Assembly (NCBI RefSeq): GCF_030866765.1
Contig: NZ_CP133017.1
Location: forward strand, 3,888,001-3,952,000
DNA length: 64,000 nucleotides
Direction: 5' to 3'
DNA from: Paenibacillus silvisoli
Lineage (GTDB): Bacteria; Bacillota; Bacilli; Paenibacillales; Paenibacillaceae
Both the position numbers and the translations under genes were made by a program. Numbering within the stretch: position 1 is the first letter of the stretch; each line of letters starts with the position of its first letter. Below are positions 8,350 through 17,536 of the stretch, one piece after another. The notes beneath the pieces are model-generated. The model saw nothing but the letters and a program-made list of their open reading frames with translations. It did not search any database and was not told where the DNA came from.

Positions 8350-8484
8350 CGAAGAGAACGAAGAAGCTTGATTTCTCAACGAGCATTCCCATTCCCGTTC
8401 CCTCTCCCAATCCCCAAGGATAATTTGCTTCATTTTTGAGCAAAACAAGGGTAACCGGAATGTGGGAATGAAAGGGAAAAAAGG

Positions 8485-10023
8485 ATGAAAAAAAGGACCC
8501 TAGCCGATCGAATTGCTCATGGCGTACGAGTCGAACCAACTGCCCGTGGTCCGCTTTCCGCGGATTTAAACGTTGTACTGCCGCTGCTCCGAGAGCAATT
8601 CGAAGGCTGCGGCGACGTTCTTTACCATCGGTTCCAAACCTCCAACTCCCGAGATGCGCTGATCGTCTATATTAACGGAATGGCCGACGTCATATCGATC
8701 GATCATGACGTATTAAAAAGAATGCTAGAGCCGGAGAATGCCTTCTCCGCGTCCTCGCTGGCGGAATTACGGGCCTGGCTGACGGTTACGGACAGCAAGG
8801 AGCATCATGCGTACGAGGAAATACTGCCCGAATTATTCGGCGGCAGACCAATCCTCCTCGTAGACGGCATCCCGGGGGCGCTGAGCTTAGGGCTTGTCCA
8901 TTGCGAGAAAAGAGGCGTAGAAGAACCGCAAGCCGAATCGGTCATTCGGGGAGCCCGAGACGGCTTCACCGAGACGTTGAACCTCAACTTGACGCTTCTA
9001 CGCAAGCGTTTGAAGACGCCTGCTCTGAAGATGGATACGTTCTCGCTCGGCCGATACTCCGAAACCAATGTCAGCGTCGCTTTTATACAAGGAATTGCAA
9101 GAGACGAGATCGTCAGCAGCGTTAAAAATCGTTTGAAACGGATCGATATCGACGGCATTGTCGAGAGCGGAATGATCGAAGAACTGATCGAGGACGACGT
9201 CTATTCACCGTTCCCGCAGCTGCAAACGACAGAACGTCCCGATGTCGCGGTCGCGGCCATGCTGGAGGGCAGAGTACTGATTCTGACCGATAATACGCCA
9301 TTCGTCATGATCGCTCCGACTACCCTCTGGTCCATGCTGCAATCGCCGGAGGACTATTATGAACGATTTCTGATCGGTACGCTCATCCGGTGGCTTCGAT
9401 ATGTCTTCTTCCTGTTTGCGCTCCTTGCTCCGTCCGTCTATGTAGCCACTTTGACTTTTCACCAGGAGATGGTGCCGACCACCTTGCTGCTACGCATCAC
9501 CCAGTCCAGGGAAGAGATCCCTTTTCCCGCGCTTATGGAAGCGCTCATCATGGAAATTACTTTCGAAGCGCTTCGCGAGGCCGGCGTTCGGCTGCCCAAG
9601 CAGATCGGATCGGCGGTCAGCATCGTAGGCGCGCTCGTGATCGGACAGGCTGCCATTCAAGCAGGACTCGTGTCGGCGCCTATGGTCATGATCGTCGCGA
9701 TTACGGGGATCGCTTCTTTTATGCTGCCTCAATACGCCTTTAATATCGCACTCCGCATACTGCGGTTTCCCATTATGATCATGTCCGGTATGTTCGGGCT
9801 TTACGGGCTGATCCTGTGCATTCTGATCATCATTAGCCATTTATGCATCCTGCGTTCCTTCGACGTTCCCTATCTAACCCCTATCGCTCCTATAAAGACC
9901 GGAAGTTTTAAGGACACGCTCATTCGCGCGCCTATCGGCTTCATGAGACGGCGTCCAGCCGCTTACGCGAATCCTGGAAATCCGAAGCGCCAAGTGGAGC
10001 CGCCGAAAGGGGAAAATAAGTGA
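8485..10023 (+). CDS. spore germination protein, GerA/GerKA-type A subunit
   Basis: 512 residues. A-subunit of a germinant receptor, which sits in the inner spore membrane and helps sense nutrients. The N-terminal ~260 residues are hydrophilic (DVLYHRFQTSNSRDALIVYI, VDGIPGALSLGL, YSPFPQLQTTERPDVAVAAM), then come four to six membrane helices with the family words REEIPFPALMEALIMEITFE, EAGVRLPKQIGSAVSIVGA, VIGQAAIQAGL and ITGIASFMLPQY. Operon order A-C-B: the C subunit overlaps it by 4 bases. The Lys-rich start MKKRTL follows GGGAAAAAAGG. The germinant is unknown. Confidence 0.95.
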   Translation: MKKRTLADRIAHGVRVEPTARGPLSADLNVVLPLLREQFEGCGDVLYHRFQTSNSRDALIVYINGMADVISIDHDVLKRMLEPENAFSASSLAELRAWLTVTDSKEHHAYEEILPELFGGRPILLVDGIPGALSLGLVHCEKRGVEEPQAESVIRGARDGFTETLNLNLTLLRKRLKTPALKMDTFSLGRYSETNVSVAFIQGIARDEIVSSVKNRLKRIDIDGIVESGMIEELIEDDVYSPFPQLQTTERPDVAVAAMLEGRVLILTDNTPFVMIAPTTLWSMLQSPEDYYERFLIGTLIRWLRYVFFLFALLAPSVYVATLTFHQEMVPTTLLLRITQSREEIPFPALMEALIMEITFEALREAGVRLPKQIGSAVSIVGALVIGQAAIQAGLVSAPMVMIVAITGIASFMLPQYAFNIALRILRFPIMIMSGMFGLYGLILCILIIISHLCILRSFDVPYLTPIAPIKTGSFKDTLIRAPIGFMRRRPAAYANPGNPKRQVEPPKGENK

Positions 10024-11180
10024 GCCTAGTATCCAAACGCTTAGTAATCATCCCCTGCCTTCTTACGCTCCTCCTATCGGGCTGCTGGGATCGGGAGGAA
10101 GTCAACAATATGGCGTTGATTATTTCCGCCGGAGTCGATAAAACCAACGATGGCATGCTGTCTCTGACTGTTCAAGTCTTCATCCCCAACCCCTCTGCGG
10201 CGGGAGGCGATGCCGGCAGCGGCCAAGGCCGGGTATATACGGCGTCCAACACGGGCAAAACGGTGCCGGATGCGCTAGCGGAGATGCAAGCCCAATTGCC
10301 GAGAAGATTTTCGTGGAGCCATGCCAAGGCTTATTTTTTCGGAGAAGAGCTTGCTAGGGAAGGGTTGCGGGATGAAATGGACTTTCTCGTTCGCGACATT
10401 CAACCTCGGGAACAGGCTAATCTCTTCATCTGCAAAGGAAAGGCAAAGGAATTGATCGAATCGCTTAAAGATCCTAACACGTACGAGACGCTCATTAAAA
10501 TGTCGCAGAAACCTTCTTTGCAACATTCGACTCTGCACATCGTGGAGGAATTGATTAACGGCGAATCCGGCTCCTTCGTTCTTCCGGTCGCAACGACCAT
10601 GCCGCTCGCCTCGAATGGAACCGAAAAGACCATTCTAAGCGTTGAAGGATTGGCGGTTATCAAGGATCTTAAGCTGGTCGATTTCGTGGGCTCCCCTTAC
10701 GAGCAGGGATTCAAGTGGCTGACAAATTCTCAGCTCAGCAGAAACGCGACCATGTCCATTAAAGATAACGGCGGCACAGTCGCCATTCGGATGAGGCATT
10801 ACCGGATGAAGTGGAAGCCCCTCATTCAAGAAGGAAAGCTGAAGATGACGATCCGGATTCGCGTAGACGGCGACGTCGTCATGAACAGCACGGCATACAA
10901 TCTCATGACCGAACACGATGAATTGAGAAAACTGGACAAACGGTTCGCGGAGGATATGACGAAGCAATTAAAAAGATCCTTATGGCAAGCGCAGCATCGT
11001 TTCCGCACGGACGCCATCGGATTCGCGAAAGCTTTCCATATCCGCTACCCCCGGGCATGGCGCAAAATCATGAACAACTGGGACGAAAAGTTTACGCAAG
11101 TGGAAGTCGACTTTGTCGTCGACGTATTCATCCGGCAGCCAGGCAAAACGAGCATTCAAGCCACCAGAAAGACGGGGTAG
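10020..11180 (+). CDS. spore germination lipoprotein, Ger(x)C family (C subunit)
   Basis: 386 residues. A lipoprotein signal ends in LLTLLLSGCWDREEVNN; Cys is the lipidated residue and the WDREE motif is typical of GerC. The mature protein faces the intermembrane side of the inner spore membrane and is needed for receptor assembly. Later family motifs: SAGVDKTND, PRRFSWSHAKAYFFGEELA, DFLVRDIQPREQANLFICKG, FVGSPYEQGFKWL. It begins at a GTG inside the stop codon of the A gene (4-base overlap, GTGA) and ends 4 bases before the B gene, so translation is likely coupled. Confidence 0.94.
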   Translation: MSLVSKRLVIIPCLLTLLLSGCWDREEVNNMALIISAGVDKTNDGMLSLTVQVFIPNPSAAGGDAGSGQGRVYTASNTGKTVPDALAEMQAQLPRRFSWSHAKAYFFGEELAREGLRDEMDFLVRDIQPREQANLFICKGKAKELIESLKDPNTYETLIKMSQKPSLQHSTLHIVEELINGESGSFVLPVATTMPLASNGTEKTILSVEGLAVIKDLKLVDFVGSPYEQGFKWLTNSQLSRNATMSIKDNGGTVAIRMRHYRMKWKPLIQEGKLKMTIRIRVDGDVVMNSTAYNLMTEHDELRKLDKRFAEDMTKQLKRSLWQAQHRFRTDAIGFAKAFHIRYPRAWRKIMNNWDEKFTQVEVDFVVDVFIRQPGKTSIQATRKTG

Positions 11181-11184
11181 AACA

Positions 11185-12282
11185 ATGACGGACATGAATA
11201 TTGCCGATCGACAGCTGTTTTGGATCATGACCAGCATGCAGATAACGATGACGTTGCTGCTTACGACCGCGCCGACGATACACCTCGCCAATCAGAATGC
11301 TTGGCTATCGGCTTTGATCGCGACGGGAGCAGGGCTGCTGATCGCGGTCGTATGCGCCAAGACGGCCGTTCGCTTTCCGGGCATGACATTAATGCAATAC
11401 GGGGATATTCTGTTCGGTAAATGGGTCGGGCGCTCCATCGGTTTTCTCTATTTGGTTTTCTGGCTCGTGCTGCTCACGGTCATCCTGAAGCAGTTCGCGT
11501 TTTTTATCACGGAAACGATATTGCCCCAGACCCCGCTGCCTGTCATCATCGCTATGATGATGGCCGTGATTCTATATCCTACTCTTCATGGCATCGGCGT
11601 GATCGCGCGTTGCTGCGAGGTCGTCGGACCGATTGTCATGGCCGGCGTCATTTTACCTGTCGCCATGTCATTCAATAATATGGAGCTGCGGTCCATGCGG
11701 CCCTTCTTCGGCGATGTCGGCATTGCGGATATTCTGAAAGGATCCATTCCCACGCTCACGTTTCTGGGCGATTGCGTCATGCTGGTCATGCTCATCGCGT
11801 TCGTGAAAAGTAGAGGCAAAACGGTCAAATTCGCCATGAGCGGCGTGCTTGTGTCCGGATTGTTCACGGTGCTCTCCATTTTCGCCAGTTTACTGTCGTT
11901 CGGTCCTATCGTGAGCCAAAGCAACAATTACCCCTTGCTCATCCTGGTACGGGCCATTTCCCTCGGCGGAATCATCGAGAATTTGGATGCGATCGCGGTT
12001 ACGATTTGGATTATGAGCGTATTTACGAAGCTCGCGCTGTACTTGTTCATATCCGGATATGGCGCCGCTCAATTGTTTGGCGTTCGCAACTGGCGTAGAA
12101 CGGTAGGCGTGATGGCTCTTATCACTTACGGGGCAAGCTTTATACCGTTTAACGTCGTAGAAATCTCAATCGATTTTCCTGAAAAGATTGCCGTTAAATA
12201 CATACTGCCTACTTTCATGACCGGTCTGCCGCTATTGATGTGGACATTGGCGGTTTACAGACAGCGGTCGCAGCGAATGTAA
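11185..12282 (+). CDS. spore germination permease-like B subunit (GerAB/YndE family)
   Basis: 365 residues, about ten membrane helices, amino acid permease-like (APC superfamily). B subunits bind the germinant. Seen: QLFWIMTSMQITMTLLLT in the first helix, FPGMTLMQYGDILFGKWVGR, PTLHGIGVIARCCEVVGPIV and the C-terminal PTFMTGLPLLMW helix. The reading frame opens earlier at 11113 inside the C gene, but GGGG then ATG at 11185 (MTDMNIADRQ) fits the family start. It completes the A-C-B operon. Confidence 0.93.
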   Translation: MTDMNIADRQLFWIMTSMQITMTLLLTTAPTIHLANQNAWLSALIATGAGLLIAVVCAKTAVRFPGMTLMQYGDILFGKWVGRSIGFLYLVFWLVLLTVILKQFAFFITETILPQTPLPVIIAMMMAVILYPTLHGIGVIARCCEVVGPIVMAGVILPVAMSFNNMELRSMRPFFGDVGIADILKGSIPTLTFLGDCVMLVMLIAFVKSRGKTVKFAMSGVLVSGLFTVLSIFASLLSFGPIVSQSNNYPLLILVRAISLGGIIENLDAIAVTIWIMSVFTKLALYLFISGYGAAQLFGVRNWRRTVGVMALITYGASFIPFNVVEISIDFPEKIAVKYILPTFMTGLPLLMWTLAVYRQRSQRM

Positions 12283-12329
12283 TCCATGATCAGGCATAAG
12301 AACAGGCTTGATAGCCTTCTGGTAAACGA

Positions 12330-12355
12330 AACAGGCTGCCATTCGGCAGCCTGTT
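12330..12355. terminator. hairpin between converging genes
   Basis: AACAGGCTGCC / GGCAGCCTGTT with a 4-base loop. On the minus strand it is followed by TTTCGTTT, so it may serve both the germination operon and the converging ABC transporter genes. Confidence 0.75.
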
Positions 12356-12408
12356 CGTTCGTTATGTCGCGTAAACGCCGTGAAATGGAGGCATCCCCTT
12401 TTCCCACT

Positions 12409-13296
12409 CTACTCTTTGACCGATCCCAGCGTGATGCCGTGAATGAAATACCGCTGCAGCATGGGATAGATGAACAAGATCGGCAGCATGGTAAGCGTTA
12501 TCTTAGCCGCGCTTAGCGTCTGGTTCGATACCTTGGAAAAACTGCCGCCTTGTCCAATCTCCTCCGGCTTGGTCGGATCAATCAACACGACGATTTGCTG
12601 CAGGTAGGTTTGAAGCGGGACCAGATGCGTTTTATTGATATAAACGATCGCTTGGAAATATTCGTTCCACGTATTGACGATCGTGAATAGGGAGATCGTT
12701 GCCAATACCGGAAGCGACATCGGCAAATAGATATAGAAAAGCTTTACCCACGGGCCTGCGCCGTCCATATTCGAACAGTCGTCAAGCTCTTTCGGCAGGT
12801 TGCGCCAGAAGTTGAACACAAGCAGAATATTACCGAAATTAAATAAATAAGGCAGTACAAGTATCCAAAAGTTGTCGTATAATCCAAGGTTCTTGGCATT
12901 CAAAAAATTCGGGATAATTCCTCCGTTGAAGCTGCTGATGATTAGAATCGTCCACAGATAGATGTTTCGCATCTTGAAATCCTTGGTTTCCCGCGAGAAC
13001 GGGAAAGCGCCCAAATACGTGATGATTGTACTGAGCGCAAGCGTCGCGGCGATCCGCTCAACCGTTACCCACAACGAAACGAAAAACTGTTTGTCATCCA
13101 TGACCCCTTTATACGCTTCCAGCGTAAATGCTTTCGGAAAGACGGTTACGACGCCTGAACCGGCAGCTGCGGGATTACTGAAGGAGATGGCTATCGTATG
13201 GACGATCGGAAAAAGCGTGATGATCGAGATCAGGACCATGAACAGCAGTAAAAAACCGTCAAAAGCCCGTGAACCGAACGTACGGGATATAACCAT
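12409..13296 (-). CDS. carbohydrate ABC transporter permease, LplC/YtcP type
   Basis: 295 residues, six predicted membrane helices. One of two membrane subunits of a CUT1-type importer of oligosaccharides. The ABC-contacting loop is present as NMDGAGPWVKLFYIYLP, the usual E-A-A-x-x-D-G-A loop with D-G-A kept and the leading E-A-A replaced by S-N-M. FSNPAAAGSGVVTVFPKAFT and FNGGIIPNFL are family words, and the C-terminus ends YFIHGITLGSVKE as in YtcP. It follows the partner permease by 23 bases. No ATPase is encoded nearby; such systems typically share an MsmX-like ATPase encoded elsewhere. Confidence 0.92.
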   Translation of the reverse strand: MVISRTFGSRAFDGFLLLFMVLISIITLFPIVHTIAISFSNPAAAGSGVVTVFPKAFTLEAYKGVMDDKQFFVSLWVTVERIAATLALSTIITYLGAFPFSRETKDFKMRNIYLWTILIISSFNGGIIPNFLNAKNLGLYDNFWILVLPYLFNFGNILLVFNFWRNLPKELDDCSNMDGAGPWVKLFYIYLPMSLPVLATISLFTIVNTWNEYFQAIVYINKTHLVPLQTYLQQIVVLIDPTKPEEIGQGGSFSKVSNQTLSAAKITLTMLPILFIYPMLQRYFIHGITLGSVKE

Positions 13297-13319
13297 GTGA
13301 GCCCCTCCCCTCTCCCAGC

Positions 13320-14228
13320 CTAGAAGATGCGATAATTCGCAAATCGATAAGCCAGCGTATACGTAATTGCAATTAAGCTAAGTCCGATCAGACTATTGAT
13401 GAAACCGACTGCCGTACCCATTTCATATTGGGCGCCGACAAGACCGTTGCGGAATACCCACGTTTCGATCACGTCTCCGGTGTCATAAACAAGCACGTTA
13501 TACAGGTTGTAGATTTGGTCGAAGCCGGCATACAAGATGCCGTTCAAGCTTAGCGTTGCGAGGAGCGCTATGACGATGGCGATGCCGGGAATCGAAATAT
13601 GCCACAGTCTCTGGAACCGCGAAGCGCCGTCAATTTCGGCTGCTTCATAAAGCGCCGGATTAATGCTGGTCAGCGCGGCTAAATAAATGACGGTAGAGAA
13701 GCCCATTTCTTTCCAAACGTTAGAGATGATCATAATCGGGCGAAACCAAAAGTTGCTGCCGAGAAACGAGATGGCTTCTGCGCCGAACACGCGCTCCAGG
13801 ATCATATTGATGACGCCCTGAGCGGACAGAATGTCCTTAAAGACGCCTGCTAGAATAACCCAAGACAAGAAATGCGGCAAGTACGTAATGACCTGCACGG
13901 AACGTTTCACCCATTGAATGCGGAGCTCGTTCAACATCAGCGCCAAAAAAATCGGAACGATCAGCATCGTAATCAGTTTCCCTACCGAGATCAGCAGCGT
14001 ATTGCGAAGAACATGCCATACTTCAGGGTTTTCGAGCAGAAAGCGATAGTGCATCATGCCAACCCACGGCGAACCGAGTATACCCTTGGTCGGGATAAAG
14101 GATTTAAATGCAAGCACGATTCCGTAAAGCGGAAAGACATGAAACAATGTAAACAGTACGAAGATCGGCAAAAGCATCAGGTGATAATGGAATTGTTCGT
14201 TCTTAAACAGTCTGTTCAACCGTCCCAC
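13320..14228 (-). CDS. carbohydrate ABC transporter permease, LplB/YteP type
   Basis: 302 residues with six membrane helices and a cytoplasmic N-terminus. Family words: YHLMLLPIFVLFTLFHVFPLYG, AFKSFIPTKGILGSPWVGMMHY (split over positions), TYLPHFLSWVILAGV, and the ABC-contacting loop EAAEIDGASRFQRLWHIS. The C-terminus runs YTLAYRFANYRIF. It pairs with the LplC-type permease and depends on the upstream lipoprotein gene. A strong hairpin separates it from that gene, which should reduce permease expression relative to the binding protein. Confidence 0.93.
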   Translation of the reverse strand: MGRLNRLFKNEQFHYHLMLLPIFVLFTLFHVFPLYGIVLAFKSFIPTKGILGSPWVGMMHYRFLLENPEVWHVLRNTLLISVGKLITMLIVPIFLALMLNELRIQWVKRSVQVITYLPHFLSWVILAGVFKDILSAQGVINMILERVFGAEAISFLGSNFWFRPIMIISNVWKEMGFSTVIYLAALTSINPALYEAAEIDGASRFQRLWHISIPGIAIVIALLATLSLNGILYAGFDQIYNLYNVLVYDTGDVIETWVFRNGLVGAQYEMGTAVGFINSLIGLSLIAITYTLAYRFANYRIF

Positions 14229-14247
14229 TTCCCGCCGTTATCAATTT

Positions 14248-14278
14248 AAACGGCGCCAAGCCGCGCTTGGCGCCGTTT
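14248..14278 (-). terminator. intra-operon hairpin between binding protein and permease genes
   Basis: Perfect 14-bp arms AAACGGCGCCAAGC (14248-14261) and GCTTGGCGCCGTTT (14265-14278) with a 3-base loop, but only a short T tract on the minus strand. Such hairpins commonly cause partial termination or protect the 3' end of the highly expressed lipoprotein message. Confidence 0.8.
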
Positions 14279-14290
14279 CATGTGCGTTTC

Positions 14291-16039
14291 TTACTTGCTG
14301 CTTTCCGAGGCTACGGCATCGTTGACTTCCTTCGTGATTTGTTCGCCGCCCATCGCGTGCCACTCTTTCACGAACGTATCGAAATAGTCGATCGGTTCTT
14401 TGCCCATAATGATCTTCGTATAGGCTTGCAGCTGCTTATCGTTCAAGCTGCCCATCTTGGCATCATACGTCGGCGTTGATCCGTTGAATGCGTTCCATTG
14501 AATGTCGAGCTTCGCATGCGCAATTGCGGACAAAGCGGACATCCAGTTGATGTAGTCCTTGTATTTGCCGGCGTCTTTGCGCGGGTTATCATGGTTGGGC
14601 TTCAGGGAGTTGTTGAATATCGTCGCTTCGCCCACGGTCAGCGTATCGACCGTCGACTTGCCTGCGAAGATATCTTCAAACTTCTTTACGCTCTGCAATG
14701 TCGTATCCAAATAGCCAAGGCCGAAGTTCGGAATGATCGTTGGCGCATCCACTTTATCGCGGCCGTATTTGCTATCAAGCTCGGTGCGGCGGTCAAGCGT
14801 CTCTTGAAATTTAGAATGCGAAATAGACGTCGAGAGATTCAATATTTTCACGGCCGCCTCCGGGTTCGCAAAGCCTTTCTTCACGACGAGGAACTGGGTC
14901 GTCGGGAAGTCCATGACCGCATGGAGCGTATCGTCGGTCGAGAAAATATAGGCTTTCCAATCCGCTTTCGAATCTTGGTCGATATTGAAGGTGAGCGGAT
15001 AGGATCCGTTCCACCACGAACCGATCTGCATGCCTGCTTTCCCGGACGTTAATTGTTCCGTCGTTTGGTTGCCGTCATGAAGCGCGAACTCCGGGTCCAG
15101 CAGCCCTTCTTTGAACATGCCGGCCAATACCTCTAGCGGCTTCTTCACTTCCGGCTGTACGCCGCCCCAAACCACTTTACCGCTGCTGTCCTTAATCCAG
15201 CTTTTCGGGAATGCGCTGAAGGCATTGAAGATCGAAACGGCATCGGTAAAGCTATTATCCATAAATTGGTTTTGAAGAGCGAGGCCGATCGTATCCGGTT
15301 TGCCATTTCCGTCCGGGTCCTGATCCTTAAAGGCACGGGCAACGTTCACGAGATCATCGACGGTTTTAGGCGCTTGAAGGCCCAGCTTGTCGAGCCAATC
15401 TTGACGCACCCACAAGATTTGCGCGTTGGAGTACGTATCCCCTTGCGCAGGCAGACCATACATTTTACCGTCCATCGTCGCATAGTCGAGCGCTTTGTTA
15501 TCAAACGATCCATAGTAATCTTTCACTTCATCCGAAGCGTATTTGTTGTAAGCATCCGTCAAATCCTCAACCATGTCCGAGTCAACAAGGCGCTTCAGCA
15601 TACTGCGCGCGGACTGCTTATTGTCCAGCGACCTCAAGACGAAAATATCCGGCAGGTCGTTGCTCGCGAACATCAGGTTATATTTCTGGTTGAATTGATC
15701 GCCCGAAGGCGCGCTCCATTTGACGACAGGCTTGATATTGAGCTTCTCCAACCAAAAATCGTTATTCCAGTTGTTCTCATACGTTGAATTTTCGATAAAG
15801 CCCTTCTCCGATTCAGGATTGCGGTCAAATACGATGTTGACTTCCAAAGTCTCAGCGTATTTGCCAAACGGATCAACCGCCTCGGTGGTTTCTGTCGCAG
15901 CCGGCGTGTTCGTCGCCGATTCCGTTTGCGTCTCCGTGCCTGCCGAATTCACGGGCTTGTTCTCATCGCTGTTGCTGCAGGCAGAAAGAACGACGCTTGC
16001 AAGCAATACCGTAGAAAGACCTGCATTTCTCATTTTCAT
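14291..16039 (-). CDS. extracellular solute-binding lipoprotein, LplA type
   Basis: About 582 residues. Captures an oligosaccharide or uronide outside the cell and hands it to the two permeases. The signal is MKMRNAGLSTVLLASVVLSAC with the lipobox LSAC, followed by a Thr/Glu/Ala-rich linker (about residues 25-55). Long family 1 binding proteins of this size are typical of Paenibacillus. The frame opens 21 codons earlier, but AGAAGGGG lies 5 bases before the ATG at 16039. A perfect cre site lies 48 bases upstream, and the YesN/YesM pair next door is the likely inducer circuit. The sugar cannot be assigned from the sequence. Confidence 0.92.
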   Translation of the reverse strand: MKMRNAGLSTVLLASVVLSACSNSDENKPVNSAGTETQTESATNTPAATETTEAVDPFGKYAETLEVNIVFDRNPESEKGFIENSTYENNWNNDFWLEKLNIKPVVKWSAPSGDQFNQKYNLMFASNDLPDIFVLRSLDNKQSARSMLKRLVDSDMVEDLTDAYNKYASDEVKDYYGSFDNKALDYATMDGKMYGLPAQGDTYSNAQILWVRQDWLDKLGLQAPKTVDDLVNVARAFKDQDPDGNGKPDTIGLALQNQFMDNSFTDAVSIFNAFSAFPKSWIKDSSGKVVWGGVQPEVKKPLEVLAGMFKEGLLDPEFALHDGNQTTEQLTSGKAGMQIGSWWNGSYPLTFNIDQDSKADWKAYIFSTDDTLHAVMDFPTTQFLVVKKGFANPEAAVKILNLSTSISHSKFQETLDRRTELDSKYGRDKVDAPTIIPNFGLGYLDTTLQSVKKFEDIFAGKSTVDTLTVGEATIFNNSLKPNHDNPRKDAGKYKDYINWMSALSAIAHAKLDIQWNAFNGSTPTYDAKMGSLNDKQLQAYTKIIMGKEPIDYFDTFVKEWHAMGGEQITKEVNDAVASESSK

Positions 16040-16086
16040 GCATACCCCTTCTTTCTGGATAAGTAAGAATCTGCTGTCATTATACG

Positions 16087-16102
16087 ATGTAATCGCTTTC
16101 AT
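16087..16102 (-). promoter_or_regulatory. cre site (CcpA operator)
   Basis: ATGAAAGCGATTACAT on the minus strand (ATGTAATCGCTTTCAT on plus) matches the consensus WTGNAANCGNWWNCAW at every position on both strands. It lies 48-63 bases before the start codon of the binding-protein gene, where CcpA would repress in the presence of preferred sugars. Confidence 0.85.
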
Positions 16103-16195
16103 TCGGGATAGAGGACGGTGCTGAGCGATGATGAAATCAGTCTTCTTTCCAACCGCCGCAGCAAACCAAATTCTCGGGTCGGAAAACGATTTTCC

Positions 16196-17536
16196 TCATA
16201 CGTTTGCATGGCCGCGGTATTCGGAAGGCAGCATACCGGTTTTTTCCCGAAAAATGCGGCTAAAGTAGCGCTCATCCTGGAAGCCGGACTGCTCCGCGAT
16301 CCAATAAATCGGATGGTTCGTCGTCATAAGCAGCTTTTTGGCGGTAAAGAAGCTGCATTCTTTGCCGTACTGATAGAAAGACATCCCGCATGTATCTTTG
16401 AACACCTGACTGAAATAGCTCCGGCTTAAATTAACCATTTTGGCGACCTCGTTCTGGCTGCTGCCATAACGAAGCTGATGGCGGATTATATCGAGCGATC
16501 TCAGTACGCTAACCAGCACATCGCGGGACAAATGCTGCTTGTCGCATCGGGCGACAAGCATGTCCCTGATCGTGCGGAGCTGGTTCTCCCATTGCTCCCA
16601 CATCGTGAGATGATCAAACAGCTGCTCTTTCACGCCTTCTTGCCGAAGCCCGTCCGCAAGCAGCCAGGTCGTCATCGATTCGTGCAGCAAGGCATTCAGC
16701 TCATGGACCGGCGGCTCCGTATCGCGCACCAGCTTGCACCAGTCCTCGAATTTCCCCTGTTCAAACAGCCAGCAGTAGCTGGACCACAGCTCTCGGATGC
16801 GAGTTGTGTCCTTCGATTTAGGGTCGTTTTGTTTGATTTCGTGCCAGGAGACGGTCTCTACGCCTTTGCTGTAGTCATTACGGTAAAACATCGCTTCATG
16901 CACATAGCATGTCAATCCTTCATAGAGCGCACGCGTCTCAACGTCTTGCGCTCCTTCGACGATTAGCGGCTGAACGCCTTCACCTTGCAGCTCCCGCAGC
17001 CAATGCTGACTAAGCGCTCCACTATCCGGCAACCACCAGCCGTCGGAGCCGAGCTTCACTAACGGCAGCCCGCTCTCCTCATTCCACTTTGATAACCGGC
17101 TCGCCGCAGCCAGCGACGCCGCACGCAGCAGCACTCCCTGCTTCGCCGCCTTCTTCCTGCCCTTCAATTTGTTGACGATGCGATTGAACGCGCCTTCAAT
17201 TTCATTCGTTTCTAGACGTGTTTTGATGATATAATCCAGCGCTCCCAAGCGCAGTGCTTCTTGTACAAAATCGAAGTCGCGATGACACGTCAGGACGACA
17301 ACAGATAGATCAGGCAGCTCCGATTTGGCTGCGCGTATGAGCTCTAGCCCCGACATGATGGGCATCGTAAGATCCGTGATGAGCAGATCCACCTGCTCCT
17401 GGCGAAGAAATTCGAGCGCGGATTCCCCGTTGTCCGCTTCCCCTATGATCTCGATGCCATACTCGTCCCAACGAAGGGAATGAATAAAACCGCGCCTTAC
17501 GAAAAACTCGTCTTCCACAAACAACGTTCTAATCAA
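16196..17536 (-). CDS. response regulator, YesN type (receiver plus AraC-type DNA-binding domain)
   Basis: 446 residues. The receiver is at residues 1-120 with the acidic pair ED at 8-9 (FVEDEFFVRRG), the phosphorylation Asp near residue 55 (LLITDLTMPIMSGLELI), and the Thr and Lys positions in VVLTCHRDFDF and DYIIKTR. A ~200-residue middle region is variable, and residues ~345-446 are an AraC-type double helix-turn-helix (SQNEVAKMVNLSRSYFSQVF, FFTAKKLLMTTNHPIYWIAE, DERYFSRIFREKTGMLPSEY). It overlaps the kinase gene by 8 bases, so the two are translated together. It probably activates the divergentless minus-strand importer genes immediately downstream. Confidence 0.94.
   Translation of the reverse strand: MIRTLFVEDEFFVRRGFIHSLRWDEYGIEIIGEADNGESALEFLRQEQVDLLITDLTMPIMSGLELIRAAKSELPDLSVVVLTCHRDFDFVQEALRLGALDYIIKTRLETNEIEGAFNRIVNKLKGRKKAAKQGVLLRAASLAAASRLSKWNEESGLPLVKLGSDGWWLPDSGALSQHWLRELQGEGVQPLIVEGAQDVETRALYEGLTCYVHEAMFYRNDYSKGVETVSWHEIKQNDPKSKDTTRIRELWSSYCWLFEQGKFEDWCKLVRDTEPPVHELNALLHESMTTWLLADGLRQEGVKEQLFDHLTMWEQWENQLRTIRDMLVARCDKQHLSRDVLVSVLRSLDIIRHQLRYGSSQNEVAKMVNLSRSYFSQVFKDTCGMSFYQYGKECSFFTAKKLLMTTNHPIYWIAEQSGFQDERYFSRIFREKTGMLPSEYRGHANV

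Noticed and set aside
8365-8386. CGAAGAAGCTTGATTT-TCAA shared with 19476-19496
   Set aside because: About 20 bases with one mismatch; a match of this length could arise by chance in a 64-kb window and no shared function is evident.
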